64,000 bases of DNA from Mycobacterium vicinigordonae. Lineage in GTDB: Bacteria; Actinomycetota; Actinomycetes; Mycobacteriales; Mycobacteriaceae. How positions within the stretch are numbered: position 1 is the stretch's first letter; each line of letters opens with the position of its first letter. A program made the translations under genes and the position numbers. Below the pieces are notes generated by a model. It saw only the letters and a program-made list of their open reading frames with translations. It was not told where the DNA came from and made no database searches. This document shows positions 44,683 to 53,985 of the stretch, piece after piece. The DNA lies in contig NZ_CP059165.1 of the NCBI RefSeq assembly GCF_013466425.1, forward strand, positions 4,030,001 through 4,094,000, written 5' to 3'.

Positions 44683-46170
44683 TCACGGTGACGGCACCAG
44701 CAGCGATTGCCAGTTCTTGGCACGTGGATGTGCCAAATCGGACTCGGTATAGCGGTGCCCGTCGGGTCCCACGTAGTCACCGGTCGCCGGATCGTACGTG
44801 GCGACCGCTACCGGCGGTGGAGGTGGCGGTGGTGCCGGTGCGATGCCTTGAGGCGGTGGCAGCCGCGGGTCCTGGCCCGGCGGATACTGCGGAACCCCCT
44901 GGCCGGTGGTGGTGGCGTTGGGGTCGCCCTTCCAGTTGTAGCCGTCGTTGAGCGGCACATACTCCTCGTCGCTTTCACACATTTCGACGGTGGGAGCCCG
45001 CTTCCACGGCTTGGTTTCGCACGGAATATTGCGTGCACCACGGACATTGAGCTCGGAGTCCTGTGGCAGCCGGCAGTAAAGTTCGGCCGCCGGCCGGTCC
45101 GGCGCGTCCACACTGGCCGGCGAACGGCGCTGCGTCGGCGGCAGGAAGCCGGTCGTGCACGGGGGCGGTAAGTTCATGTTGAGGTTGAAGTCCAGATAGA
45201 ACCCGCGATAGTCCTGCTTGGTCGCGGTGTTGGGTACCAGGGATCCGGCCATCACGGCGATACCCTGCGGCAGCAGCACCAAGATCTGCTCGATGTCGTG
45301 GCGATAGACGAAGGCGATGTCCCCCAGGCTCACCAGGTTCGCGAACAGCACCGGCACTGCGGGTGCCACGCGGTCGAACATCGCGCGTCCTTCCTCCAGC
45401 CCGGAACTGCCCTGCCGCAAAAGATCTCGCAGGGCGGCGTCCTGCGCCTGGAACTGTGCCGTGATCGCGGCGGTCCGGTGTGCCCATGTCGCGATCGCAT
45501 CCGCGGTCTGCACTTGGGAATTCAGCACCGGCGGCGCCTGGTCGATCAGGGTGGTCAGCGGCCCGACGTTTTGCCCTGCCGCGATCGCCAACGCCGTTGA
45601 CCCGTCCACGATCCGAGACAGTTCCGGGCCCAGCCCACCGACCGCACGGTCGGACTCGTTGATCACTGTGCTCAGGTTTGCTCGCGGAATCGCTTGCAGC
45701 GCACGGTTGGTCATGTCCAGCAGTCGGCCGATATCGACGGGCACATCGACGTGGCCTGCGGAGATCACGTCCCCGTTACGCAGCAACCGGGTGTGCTGTG
45801 CCTGAGTCCCAGCACCCGGTAGCGGGGTCAATTCGAGGTACTGTTCCCCGATCGCCGAGCGGCTATGTACGGATGCCTGCACATCGGCGGGCACCTTGAC
45901 CCCGGATTTAAGGGCCAGCACAGCGCGCACCCCGGTGGCGGTGACGTTCACCGACCTGACCTGGCCCACGTCGGTGCCGCGGTAGGTGACGACCGAGTTC
46001 TCGTATAACCCGCCGGATTGCGGCAAGTCGACGGTGACGTGGTACTCCCCGATCCCGAACAATGTTTCGGGTAGTTTCATGTAGTTGAATGCCATTGCAC
46101 CGCAAGAGATTATGGTCACGACAAACAGCACTGCTAATTGAACCCAGGTCCTGCGATTCAGGCGCAGCAT
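44683..46170 (-). CDS. mceF: MceF, Mce lipid-import complex subunit
   Basis: The 495-residue protein has an uncleaved N-terminal membrane segment (WVQLAVLFVVTIISCGAMAF) and the MlaD-type MCE domain (IGEYHVTVDLPQSGGLYENSVVTYRGTDVGQV). A long helical region follows, with a proline-rich tail (PPQGIAPAPPPPPPPVAV). Six different Mce proteins (A-F) form a hollow needle carrying lipids across the periplasm. F is usually the last of the six. It begins one base after mceE ends. The locus number (mce1 to mce9 in mycobacteria) cannot be decided from sequence alone. Confidence 0.9.
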   Translation of the reverse strand: MLRLNRRTWVQLAVLFVVTIISCGAMAFNYMKLPETLFGIGEYHVTVDLPQSGGLYENSVVTYRGTDVGQVRSVNVTATGVRAVLALKSGVKVPADVQASVHSRSAIGEQYLELTPLPGAGTQAQHTRLLRNGDVISAGHVDVPVDIGRLLDMTNRALQAIPRANLSTVINESDRAVGGLGPELSRIVDGSTALAIAAGQNVGPLTTLIDQAPPVLNSQVQTADAIATWAHRTAAITAQFQAQDAALRDLLRQGSSGLEEGRAMFDRVAPAVPVLFANLVSLGDIAFVYRHDIEQILVLLPQGIAVMAGSLVPNTATKQDYRGFYLDFNLNMNLPPPCTTGFLPPTQRRSPASVDAPDRPAAELYCRLPQDSELNVRGARNIPCETKPWKRAPTVEMCESDEEYVPLNDGYNWKGDPNATTTGQGVPQYPPGQDPRLPPPQGIAPAPPPPPPPVAVATYDPATGDYVGPDGHRYTESDLAHPRAKNWQSLLVPSP

Positions 46171-47295
46171 TCAGTACCCCCCGTCGTGGTAGGGGAAGGT
46201 CAGCGGGTTGCCCGCGGTGGCCGGGCTCGGTTGCATGCCGATGGTGCGGCCCCACTGCAATTCGAGCTGGGTGAGGTTGCCCTCCCATCGGGAGCCGGTA
46301 AAGATGCCGGTGTCGATGCGGCTCAACGTCAAGTCGACGATCATCGTGAGGTTGGCGTAGTCACCGCGGAACCAATTGCGGACCGTGGAGGTCGGCCAAG
46401 GGTAGGTCGCCAGCCCATCCAAGCCCTTGGTGAGCGCCGGTCCGGCGTCTGCGAGCCTGCGCAGCACGGGGGCGATATTGCGCAAGTTGTTGACCAGGGA
46501 TTGCTTGCTCTGGCGCACGGTGTCGGCTGCGACGGCACTGAACTTGCCGAGTTGGTCGATCGCGTCGGCGATCGCGGCACGCTCCTGGGCCAACACCGCA
46601 AGCGCCTTCGGCACGGTGGTCAAAGCTCGGTCGACGACCTGGTCCTTGGCGGCGAACTGGCCCGCCAGCGCGTTGAGATTCTCTGCGGCGGAGATGATGT
46701 CGTCGGTCTGCGCGTTGGTGCCGGCGATGAACTCGTCGAGTTGGTGCAACAGGCTTCGCATGTCGTTCTCCCGGCCGGCGAACGCCTTGGCCACTGCTTG
46801 GGTAATCTCCTGCAGTTGGCCCAGCCCCCCGCCGTTGAGCAGCACCGACACCGAGGCCAGGGTCTGCTCGGTGGTCGGATACATGCTGGCGTGAGACAGC
46901 GGGATGATCGACCCATTGACGAGTTGACCGACCGGCGGCTCGTCCTTGGGCGGCGCCAGTTCGACGTGCATCGAACCCAGCAGACTGGTCTGCCCGATCT
47001 TGGCCGTGGAATTGGCCGGCAGGTGGACGTTGCCGTCGATGCGCATGGTGACCAGCGCGTGCCACTCCTGGACCTCGATCTTGGTGACGTTGCCGATGTT
47101 GACGTCGTCGACGCGGACGCGAGTGTTTTCCTGGATGTTCACCACGTCGGGCAGCTGCGCCTGAATTGTGTAGGAGCCCGGACCCCCACCGGCGGTGCCG
47201 GGCAGCCTCAGCGAGTTCAGTCCATGCCAATCGCACCCGGGCAACAACGCAAGGCAGGCGGCGGTGAGTCCAGCGAGCACGGCGCGCCTGATCAT
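46171..47295 (-). CDS. mceE: MceE lipoprotein subunit
   Basis: The 374-residue Mce protein has a signal peptide with lipobox LLPGC (cysteine 21). This is typical for the E position, which is the only lipidated subunit. The MCE domain has YTIQAQLPDVVNIQENTRVRVDDVNIGNV and GSMHVELAPP, marked here by its ends. A helical barrel region follows. It overlaps mceD by 4 nt. It would tether the needle to the outer leaflet of the cytoplasmic membrane. Confidence 0.9.
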   Translation of the reverse strand: MIRRAVLAGLTAACLALLPGCDWHGLNSLRLPGTAGGGPGSYTIQAQLPDVVNIQENTRVRVDDVNIGNVTKIEVQEWHALVTMRIDGNVHLPANSTAKIGQTSLLGSMHVELAPPKDEPPVGQLVNGSIIPLSHASMYPTTEQTLASVSVLLNGGGLGQLQEITQAVAKAFAGRENDMRSLLHQLDEFIAGTNAQTDDIISAAENLNALAGQFAAKDQVVDRALTTVPKALAVLAQERAAIADAIDQLGKFSAVAADTVRQSKQSLVNNLRNIAPVLRRLADAGPALTKGLDGLATYPWPTSTVRNWFRGDYANLTMIVDLTLSRIDTGIFTGSRWEGNLTQLELQWGRTIGMQPSPATAGNPLTFPYHDGGY

Positions 47296-48605
47296 CCGGG
47301 CCCCTGCGGGACCATCAGGCCGGCCAGCCCCAATGCCGGGTCGGGGAGGGTCGGGCCCGGACGGGCCGCCGGGGCGGGGTTGGGCGGCTCGGGCGGTGCA
47401 TCAGGAGCCGGTACGGCCCCGGGCGGCGGCCCATCGGGTCGCAGCCGGTCCTCACTGTAGGTAATCTCGTTCGGGCGGGCCTGCGGCCCCACGAACGGAT
47501 TGAGCCCCGCCGGGATGTAGTTGTAGATCCGGTTCTTGATGATCGGCTCGACATACTGCAGGCACAGCTTGGACACCCGGTCCAGGCCGCGTCGGGAGGC
47601 CGCTTCGATAGAGCTGCATATCCACTGGGGAATGTCGGCGAAGTTGTTCAGCGCGATGATGCCGGTCATCGCACCCTGCGCGGGCTGATAGATGTTCACG
47701 AAATTCTGAAACACCGTCGGAGCGACATGCAGAATTTGTTTGATGTCGGCGCGGCTGTCGTTCAGAGCGGTGGTGATGGAACTCAGCCGGTCGAATGTGA
47801 CACCGATCGATTCGCGGTTCTCCGCGAGGAATCCGCGCAAGTCCACCAGCGCGGTGTCCAGACCTCTTACCGCACTGGCGATTTCGTTGGGGGTATTGGT
47901 CAGAACGGTCGTTACGCTGGCCAGATTCCGGTTGAACGACGCCAACAGATCGCTGCTGGAGTACAGCGCCGAAACCAGCAGCTGCAGATTGCGCACCGTG
48001 CTGAAGATGTCATCGGCGTGGTCTCCGAGCGCCGAAAGTGCTTCGGAGAGCTTAATGATGGTGTCGCGCGCGGTGTCGCCCTCGCCGCGCAGGTTGTCCG
48101 CGGCAGAGTTGACAAAGGTGCCGAGCGAGTTCACCCCGCCCGGCGTCGTCGGCTGCAGCGACTCGGTGAGCTTCTCCAGCTGACGGCGGAAATCGTCCCA
48201 TTCCACCGGTACCGCGGTGCGGCTCAGCGGTATCGACGCTCCCGCAGCCAGTTTGGGTCCACCGGAATAGGCTGGTACGAGTTGAATCGCCCGCGACGTA
48301 ACCAGTGACGGCGACAAGATCGCGGCGCGGGCGTCGGCCGGGACAGGGTACTGCTTGTCGACCGAGAAGGTCACCTTTGAACTGGTCGGCTGCGGCTCGA
48401 TCTTGTCCACCACACCCACCGCGACACCCAAAATGCGAATTTCGTCGCCGACAAAAAGGCCGTTGGCGTTGACGAAGTACGCCGAGTAGGTGTTCTTGTC
48501 GACCTCTTTCCACAGTTGCCGGCCGACCAGAAACGAGGCGAAAGCCAGGGTGAGGACCAGGCTGACACAAGTCACCTGCCGGACAACTTTCCGTTCGACG
48601 TTCAC
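47292..48605 (-). CDS. mceD: MceD subunit
   Basis: The 437-residue protein has an N-terminal membrane segment (VTCVSLVLTLAFASFLVG), an MCE domain (NTYSAYFVNANGLFVGDEIRILGVAVGVV), a helical region and a proline-rich C-terminus. The start is GTG at 48605, overlapping the mceC stop by 4 nt. The longer frame upstream is not used. It is one of six different subunits of the lipid-transport needle. Confidence 0.9.
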   Translation of the reverse strand: MNVERKVVRQVTCVSLVLTLAFASFLVGRQLWKEVDKNTYSAYFVNANGLFVGDEIRILGVAVGVVDKIEPQPTSSKVTFSVDKQYPVPADARAAILSPSLVTSRAIQLVPAYSGGPKLAAGASIPLSRTAVPVEWDDFRRQLEKLTESLQPTTPGGVNSLGTFVNSAADNLRGEGDTARDTIIKLSEALSALGDHADDIFSTVRNLQLLVSALYSSSDLLASFNRNLASVTTVLTNTPNEIASAVRGLDTALVDLRGFLAENRESIGVTFDRLSSITTALNDSRADIKQILHVAPTVFQNFVNIYQPAQGAMTGIIALNNFADIPQWICSSIEAASRRGLDRVSKLCLQYVEPIIKNRIYNYIPAGLNPFVGPQARPNEITYSEDRLRPDGPPPGAVPAPDAPPEPPNPAPAARPGPTLPDPALGLAGLMVPQGPG

Positions 48606-49783
48606 GGCGCGCCCACCCCGGCAGGTGCGGGCTCGGGCGGGGGCCCCGGCGCAGGCCCGGGTGAGGGCGGCTGAGACCACAGCGGCTGCGGCGCGGCTTC
48701 GGGCGGCACGGGCGGCGACCCGGTGGGCGGGTCCACCGACTCGGAGGGCAAGTGCTGGTTGGGATCCAGATACCGGTCGTACATGCGGGAGTCGAGTATC
48801 GGCCCGCTCAGCTGACCGGGGACCAGGTTCGCGACATAAGCCTTGAAAAAGGGACCGGATCCCAGGACTTCACCGAAAGACATTGCGTATCGCTTGAATT
48901 TGGGCAGAGTGCGCTGCAGGTCTTCTTTGCGATTGTCGAGGACCTCCAGTACGCGGTTCAGCTTGTCGAGCGCCGGCTTGAGTTGCGTGCGGTTCTCGTC
49001 GACCAGCCCCGAGAGCTGGTGCGAAACCGCCGTCAGATTGTTCATCAATGCGTCGATCGAATCCCGCTCCTGCAGCAGCGCCACCAGCAGCGCATTGGAA
49101 TTAGATACCAGGGCGGCAATCTGCTGGCTGCGCCGGCCCAGCACGCCGGCGACATTGTTGGCGTTGCTTAACAGGCTGCGCAGCTGGGCATCACGATTGT
49201 TCAGGGTGTCCGAGAATCGCGCCACGCCTTCCAGGGCCGGCCTCAGATTCGGCGGTGTCTCCTTGAAGGTATCCGCCAAGGTGGTTAAGGCCGTGGATAA
49301 TTGGACGGTATCGAGTCCGCTGATCTGGGTCGTCAGGTCGCCCAGCGCATCGGGCAGGTCGTAGGGGGACGTGGTGCGTTCCAGCGGTATGACGCCCGCC
49401 AGCCGGCCCCCGCCACGCGGAGTGAGCTCGAGCATCTTGGAGCCCAAGATCGTTTCGGTCTTGATCGCCGCTTCGGTTCGGTCCCCGAGTTCGACCTTCT
49501 TGCGGACGGTGAACCCGACCCGGACCTTGGTGCCTTCCAAGCGGATATCGGAAACTCTGCCGACACCCACGCCGGACACCCGTACCTGATTGCCCGGCTT
49601 GATGCCGCCGGCCTCCGCGAAGTAGGCCGCATAGTTGTCATAATCGTTGACGAACGGCAGCTTGTTGTACTGGAACGCGACGATCACCAGGCAGGTCACC
49701 AGTACGGTGCCCATCACGCCCAGCAGGAATGAGCTGCGCTTTCTGCCTGGTTTGCCCCCGAATCGCTGGTTGAAGAAGCTCAT
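48602..49783 (-). CDS. mceC: MceC subunit
   Basis: The 393-residue protein has a membrane segment (LLGVMGTVLVTCLVIVAF), an MCE domain (NYAAYFAEAGGIKPGNQVRVSGVGVGRV), a long helical region and a C-terminal proline-rich tail (PGPAPGPPPEPAPAG). The ATG at 49783 overlaps the mceB stop by 4 nt. It is a needle subunit of the Mce lipid importer. Confidence 0.9.
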   Translation of the reverse strand: MSFFNQRFGGKPGRKRSSFLLGVMGTVLVTCLVIVAFQYNKLPFVNDYDNYAAYFAEAGGIKPGNQVRVSGVGVGRVSDIRLEGTKVRVGFTVRKKVELGDRTEAAIKTETILGSKMLELTPRGGGRLAGVIPLERTTSPYDLPDALGDLTTQISGLDTVQLSTALTTLADTFKETPPNLRPALEGVARFSDTLNNRDAQLRSLLSNANNVAGVLGRRSQQIAALVSNSNALLVALLQERDSIDALMNNLTAVSHQLSGLVDENRTQLKPALDKLNRVLEVLDNRKEDLQRTLPKFKRYAMSFGEVLGSGPFFKAYVANLVPGQLSGPILDSRMYDRYLDPNQHLPSESVDPPTGSPPVPPEAAPQPLWSQPPSPGPAPGPPPEPAPAGVGAP

Positions 49784-50820
49784 TGAGGCGTGCACCGCCC
49801 AGAGGGCTGGCTGACCAACTTGATGTAGATCGGGTTGCCTCCCTTGCCGTTCATCTTGAGCAGCACTTCGCAGAAGTAGAAGCCGAAGTAGTCGCCGGTA
49901 AGGCCCTGCCGCGACAACACCTGGTACACGTCGGGAAGGCTGTGCAGCAGACCGTCGACGTATTCTCGGTCGGCGAGCACCTGGGCCGACATGCGGTCGG
50001 TCTCGTGCACCACATCGCGAATCGGCTGGCGCGCCTGGACCAGCAGGTCGGAGATCGAACCCGCGGCAGCATTGACGTACGCGAGCCCGTTGGAGATGTC
50101 GGTCTTGCGCTGCGCCAGGCCGTCGACGAATTCCGCGAGTTTGTCCAAGCCGTCGGAGAACTCGTGATCACGGGCGGCGAAAGTATGTAGCACCGTATTC
50201 AGGTTGGTGATCAGCTCTCCGATCAACTCGCTGCGACCGGCCAAAGTGGAAGTCAGCGTCGAGGTCTGAGCCAGCACCGAGGCCAGGGTGCCGCCCTGCC
50301 CCTGGAATATACGAAGCAGTTGCCCGGACAGCGCGTTGACCTGTTCGGGGTCCAGAGCGCGGAACAACGGGCGGAATCCGCCGATCAAGGTGTCGATATC
50401 CAGTGCCGGCGATGTCTTCGATAGCGGAATCGTCGCACCCGCAGCCAACCGGCGCGGTGACCCGGCGCCGTCCTCCAAGGCGAGAAACCGGTCACCAATC
50501 AGGTTTTCGTAGCGCACTACGGCCTTGGTGCCCTCGGTCAGGCGCAGACTACGGTCGATCGCGAAGTCGACGGTCACAGTGCCGTCGCGATGCAGGGTGA
50601 TGTCACCGACCTTGCCGACCTCGGCTCCGGCGATACGCACGAAGTTGCCGGACTTTAGGCCGGATACATTGGTGAACAACGCCCGATAGTTGGTGCGGTC
50701 GTCGAACCGCAACTGGCCGAATACCGTGATCAGGGCGAAGGTGAACAGCAAGCACACCACCGTGAATAACGCGACCCGGGCCGCGACTCTCCAGGTGCCC
50801 GGCCTTCCAGCTTGACTCAT
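49780..50820 (-). CDS. mceB: MceB subunit
   Basis: The 346-residue protein has an N-terminal membrane segment (VALFTVVCLLFTFALITVF) and an MCE domain (NYRALFTNVSGLKSGNFVRIAGAEVGKVGDI). A helical region contains DYFGFYFCEVLLKMNGKGG near the C-terminus, a usual B feature, and there is no proline-rich tail. The start overlaps mceA by 4 nt. It is part of the six-subunit lipid conduit. Confidence 0.9.
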   Translation of the reverse strand: MSQAGRPGTWRVAARVALFTVVCLLFTFALITVFGQLRFDDRTNYRALFTNVSGLKSGNFVRIAGAEVGKVGDITLHRDGTVTVDFAIDRSLRLTEGTKAVVRYENLIGDRFLALEDGAGSPRRLAAGATIPLSKTSPALDIDTLIGGFRPLFRALDPEQVNALSGQLLRIFQGQGGTLASVLAQTSTLTSTLAGRSELIGELITNLNTVLHTFAARDHEFSDGLDKLAEFVDGLAQRKTDISNGLAYVNAAAGSISDLLVQARQPIRDVVHETDRMSAQVLADREYVDGLLHSLPDVYQVLSRQGLTGDYFGFYFCEVLLKMNGKGGNPIYIKLVSQPSGRCTPQ

Positions 50821-52094
50821 GGTGGTGGCTGCCCTCCGCGGTAGAAGTAGCGCGGCGGCTCCGGCGGATTCTTAGTGGTCGGAAAGTAGTTGGACCACCA
50901 AGGATTACCGACGGCCAGGTTGGTGCGGATCTCATTCGGGGCGGCACCCCATCCGGTGTCGGTGACCAGCGCCCGCACCGGGTAATTCGCGCTCGGATCC
51001 GGCAGCGACCCACAGCTCGGCCGGCCGCCGGGCCCACCGGTCGCGTTGACCTTCGGCAGATTCTTCGGGTACCGGTACGGATCGTCACCGAAGAGCAGCC
51101 CGGCATCCATAATGAACGAATATCCATTGCCCCCAAGGGTTTCCCTGCCGCCATGCTCGACATACCATTGGGCGCCCTGGAATAGGCAGGTGTAGGTGGG
51201 CGAATACATCTGCAGCAGCGCCGTTGTCGGGTCGAGCAGGTTGATTGACCGCACGATGTTCGCTTCGCTGCGGCCGATGACGCCGATACCAGCTTGACTA
51301 AAGCCGATCGCGGACATCAGCACGGCGTCCAGTGACCGCTGATTGTCGGTGAGGGTGACGCTGGTGGTCGACGCCGAATCGAGGATCGTCAGGATATCCT
51401 GCGCTGCGGTCGAATACGCGGCCATCGTCTTGCCGAACAGCTTCCAGTCCAGGTGCATCGTGTCCAGACGCGGGTTGACGGCCTGCAGCACGTCGTTCGC
51501 GTCGGTAATCGCCTGCCCGATCCGATCGCCCTTGCCGCGCAACGACTGCGCGAAGGCAGACAGGATCGCGTTCAGCTTCGCCGGGTCGATGGCCTGGACC
51601 ACGGACTGCAAATTTTCGAAAACCGTGTTGACTTCGACGGTCACATTCCGGGAGTGCAGCACCGCACCGGGCTTCAGTCTCGCGGGGCTGGGATGCTCGG
51701 GCACGGTCAGCTCGACGTACTTGGACCCAAACGCGGTGGTCGACTTGATTTCAGCCTCGACGTTGCTCGGCAGGAACTTGAACGCATCCGGCTGCATCTT
51801 CAGTTGCAGCCGAGCGGCTTTGGTGTCGGTGCCGATCGAGGCGACCTGGCCGACCTGCACACCGCGCAACTTGACCTTGGCGCCCGACTCCATCACCAGG
51901 CCAGCCCGATCCGACACCAAGGTCAGCGGGACGAAGGTGTCGAACTTGCCGGTGAAGGCGCCCGCGGTCAGCGCAATCAGCAACCCGATCACAATAAACA
52001 ACGTCGGCGCGTACCAAATCGGATCGATCTTGCTCGTCCGGCTTCTGTTCACCCGGAAGGCTCCCCGGTCGCGCTTGTCGTGGTGATTGCTCAT
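50817..52094 (-). CDS. mceA: MceA subunit
   Basis: The 425-residue protein has a membrane segment near residue 35 (LFIVIGLLIALTAGAFTG) and an MCE domain with VPLTLVSDRAGLVMESGAKVKLRGVQVGQV and STTAFGSKYVELTVP. The helical C-terminal half includes CLFQGAQWYVEHGG. It is the first of the six Mce genes, 3 bp after the second permease gene. The subunit sits in the transport needle. Some paralogs bind sterols or mycolic acids, but the lipid here is unknown. Confidence 0.9.
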   Translation of the reverse strand: MSNHHDKRDRGAFRVNRSRTSKIDPIWYAPTLFIVIGLLIALTAGAFTGKFDTFVPLTLVSDRAGLVMESGAKVKLRGVQVGQVASIGTDTKAARLQLKMQPDAFKFLPSNVEAEIKSTTAFGSKYVELTVPEHPSPARLKPGAVLHSRNVTVEVNTVFENLQSVVQAIDPAKLNAILSAFAQSLRGKGDRIGQAITDANDVLQAVNPRLDTMHLDWKLFGKTMAAYSTAAQDILTILDSASTTSVTLTDNQRSLDAVLMSAIGFSQAGIGVIGRSEANIVRSINLLDPTTALLQMYSPTYTCLFQGAQWYVEHGGRETLGGNGYSFIMDAGLLFGDDPYRYPKNLPKVNATGGPGGRPSCGSLPDPSANYPVRALVTDTGWGAAPNEIRTNLAVGNPWWSNYFPTTKNPPEPPRYFYRGGQPPP

Positions 52095-52097
52095 GGG

Positions 52098-52949
52098 TCA
52101 GCCAGACAGGTTGAAGTTGCCGTGCTGGCCGTAGACGGACAGCGAAATTAACAGGCACACAAAAGCGGTGACGATCATCGACGACCGTACCGACCGGCCG
52201 ACCGCCTCTCCGACACCGGCCGGGCCGCCGGTCGCGGTGAAACCGTAGTAGGTGTGGACGACCATCACACCGGTGGCCATCGCCAGCGCCGACCCGAACG
52301 ACCACAGCAGGTCGGTGGGATGCAGGAACGTACCGAAATAGTGCTCGTAGACGCCGCGCGACTGGCCGTAGACGAAGATGGTCAGGAATTTGGCCGCGAT
52401 GAACGACATCAGCACCGCGACGGCGTAGAGCGGGATGACAACCAGGACACCGGCGATGATCCGAGTGGAGGCCAGATAGGTGATCGCGCGAATGCCCATT
52501 ACTTCCAGCGCGTCGATCTCTTCGTTGATACGCATGGCACCCAATTGGGCGGTCGCGCCGGCGCCGATGGTGGCCGCGAGTGCCAACCCTGCTGTGCAGG
52601 GCGCGATCATGCGGACGTTCAAGAATGCCGACAGGAAACCGGTCAGTGCCTCGACGCCGACGTTGGACAGCGTGTCGTAGCCCTGCACTGCCACCAGGGC
52701 ACCGGTGGTCAGCGTCAGGAAGCCGATGATGCCGACGGTGCCACCAATGACCGCGAGCGCTCCTGTGCCCATGCCCATCTCGGCGATCAGCCGCAGCAGC
52801 TCACCCGGATAGCGACGTACGGCCTCGCCGATGTTGAGCAGGGAACGACCATAGAACGCGGTCTGTTCGCCCATTTTCCGAGTGGCCGACACGAGCCTGG
52901 AGGCGATGTCTGCGAATCGCGAAGGGCCGCTCAGCGTCGCCTCACTCAT
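52098..52949 (-). CDS. yrbEB: YrbE-type permease subunit B of the Mce system
   Basis: The 283-residue protein has about five or six membrane segments and the MlaE-family core: GAGATAQLGAMRINEEIDALEVMGI, the region that contacts the MlaF-like ATPase. The final segment reads SSMIVTAFVCLLISLSVYGQ. It forms the membrane pore with its partner upstream. The ATPase (MceG) is encoded elsewhere in mycobacteria. It starts 13 bp after the first permease gene. Confidence 0.9.
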   Translation of the reverse strand: MSEATLSGPSRFADIASRLVSATRKMGEQTAFYGRSLLNIGEAVRRYPGELLRLIAEMGMGTGALAVIGGTVGIIGFLTLTTGALVAVQGYDTLSNVGVEALTGFLSAFLNVRMIAPCTAGLALAATIGAGATAQLGAMRINEEIDALEVMGIRAITYLASTRIIAGVLVVIPLYAVAVLMSFIAAKFLTIFVYGQSRGVYEHYFGTFLHPTDLLWSFGSALAMATGVMVVHTYYGFTATGGPAGVGEAVGRSVRSSMIVTAFVCLLISLSVYGQHGNFNLSG

Positions 52950-52962
52950 GGCACGGTGGGGT

Positions 52963-53733
52963 TCATTTGGCGGTGACCTTCACACCGAGCGCGGTGGTCA
53001 AGATATTGATGAAGAACAAAGCCATAAATGAGAACACCACGGTTTCGTTCACCGCACTGCCGACACCGGCGGGGCCGCCGCCCACCGAAAGTCCTTTGTA
53101 GCAGGCGATCAGGCCCGCCGAGATGCCGAACAGGGTCGCCTTGATCAGCGAAATCACCACTTGCGGCAGCCCGGTGAGCAATGTCATCCCCGCGACGAAG
53201 GCGCCGGGTGTGACGTGCTGGACGTACACGACGAAGATGTAGCTGCCGACCAGGCCGGTTACAGCGACCACCGAATACAGCAGCACCGCGACGAAGGTGG
53301 CCGCAATGAGACGCGGGACCACCAGTGCCTGAATGGGATTAACGCCGATGACTTTCATCGCGTCAATTTCCTCACGGATGGTGCGCGCTCCCAAGTCGGC
53401 GCACATAGCCGTCGAGCCGGCACCCGAGACGACCATTGCCGTGACAACCGGGCCCACCTGCGTCACCGACGCCAGCCCTGCGCCGGCACCGGACAGATCG
53501 CCGGCACCGATCTCTACGAGCAGAATGTTCAACACGAACACAATCAGCACCGTGTACGGAATCGACAACATGATGGTCGGGAAAATCGACACCCGGGCGA
53601 CGAACCAGATCTGCTCAAGGATCTCGCGCCACGCCCACGGCCGTCGCACCAGCACCACAAATGTCTCCGCGCAGAACTGGAAGAACCCGCCCAGCGCGTT
53701 CATGGGTTTGGACATGGTTGTCGAGATGGTCAT
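52963..53733 (-). CDS. yrbEA: YrbE-type permease subunit A of the Mce system
   Basis: The 256-residue MlaE-family permease begins the Mce operon. It has membrane segments such as FPTIMLSIPYTVLIVFVLNILL and the conserved ALGARTIREEIDAMKVIGVNPIQALVVPR region (start and end given). The start at 53733 (MTISTTMSKP) is plausible, and an internal ATG at 53715 is an alternative. The upstream 252 bp are free of genes. No TetR/GntR-type mce regulator is adjacent, so control may come from the sulfur genes' transcript or from a distant regulator. Confidence 0.88.
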   Translation of the reverse strand: MTISTTMSKPMNALGGFFQFCAETFVVLVRRPWAWREILEQIWFVARVSIFPTIMLSIPYTVLIVFVLNILLVEIGAGDLSGAGAGLASVTQVGPVVTAMVVSGAGSTAMCADLGARTIREEIDAMKVIGVNPIQALVVPRLIAATFVAVLLYSVVAVTGLVGSYIFVVYVQHVTPGAFVAGMTLLTGLPQVVISLIKATLFGISAGLIACYKGLSVGGGPAGVGSAVNETVVFSFMALFFINILTTALGVKVTAK

Positions 53734-53985
53734 CGGGTCGGTTTACCCCCCCGGGTTATCCGAAAGTACAGACGGCTCATATCAGATCCTCGTTAAGCCT
53801 GCGCGGCAACAGGATTCGCATCTGGCCGTATTATCTTGTGCGACAAGGGTTTAGCAACTTCTGCAACGTAATCCAGGCTGCGTCGCCTAATTGCAGATAG
53901 AAACACGACGCCAGCTTACGAGCAACGCCTGGTCCAACCCAGGTTTGTAATCAGGCGGAAAACAAGGGTGGAAAGTATGCGCCGA

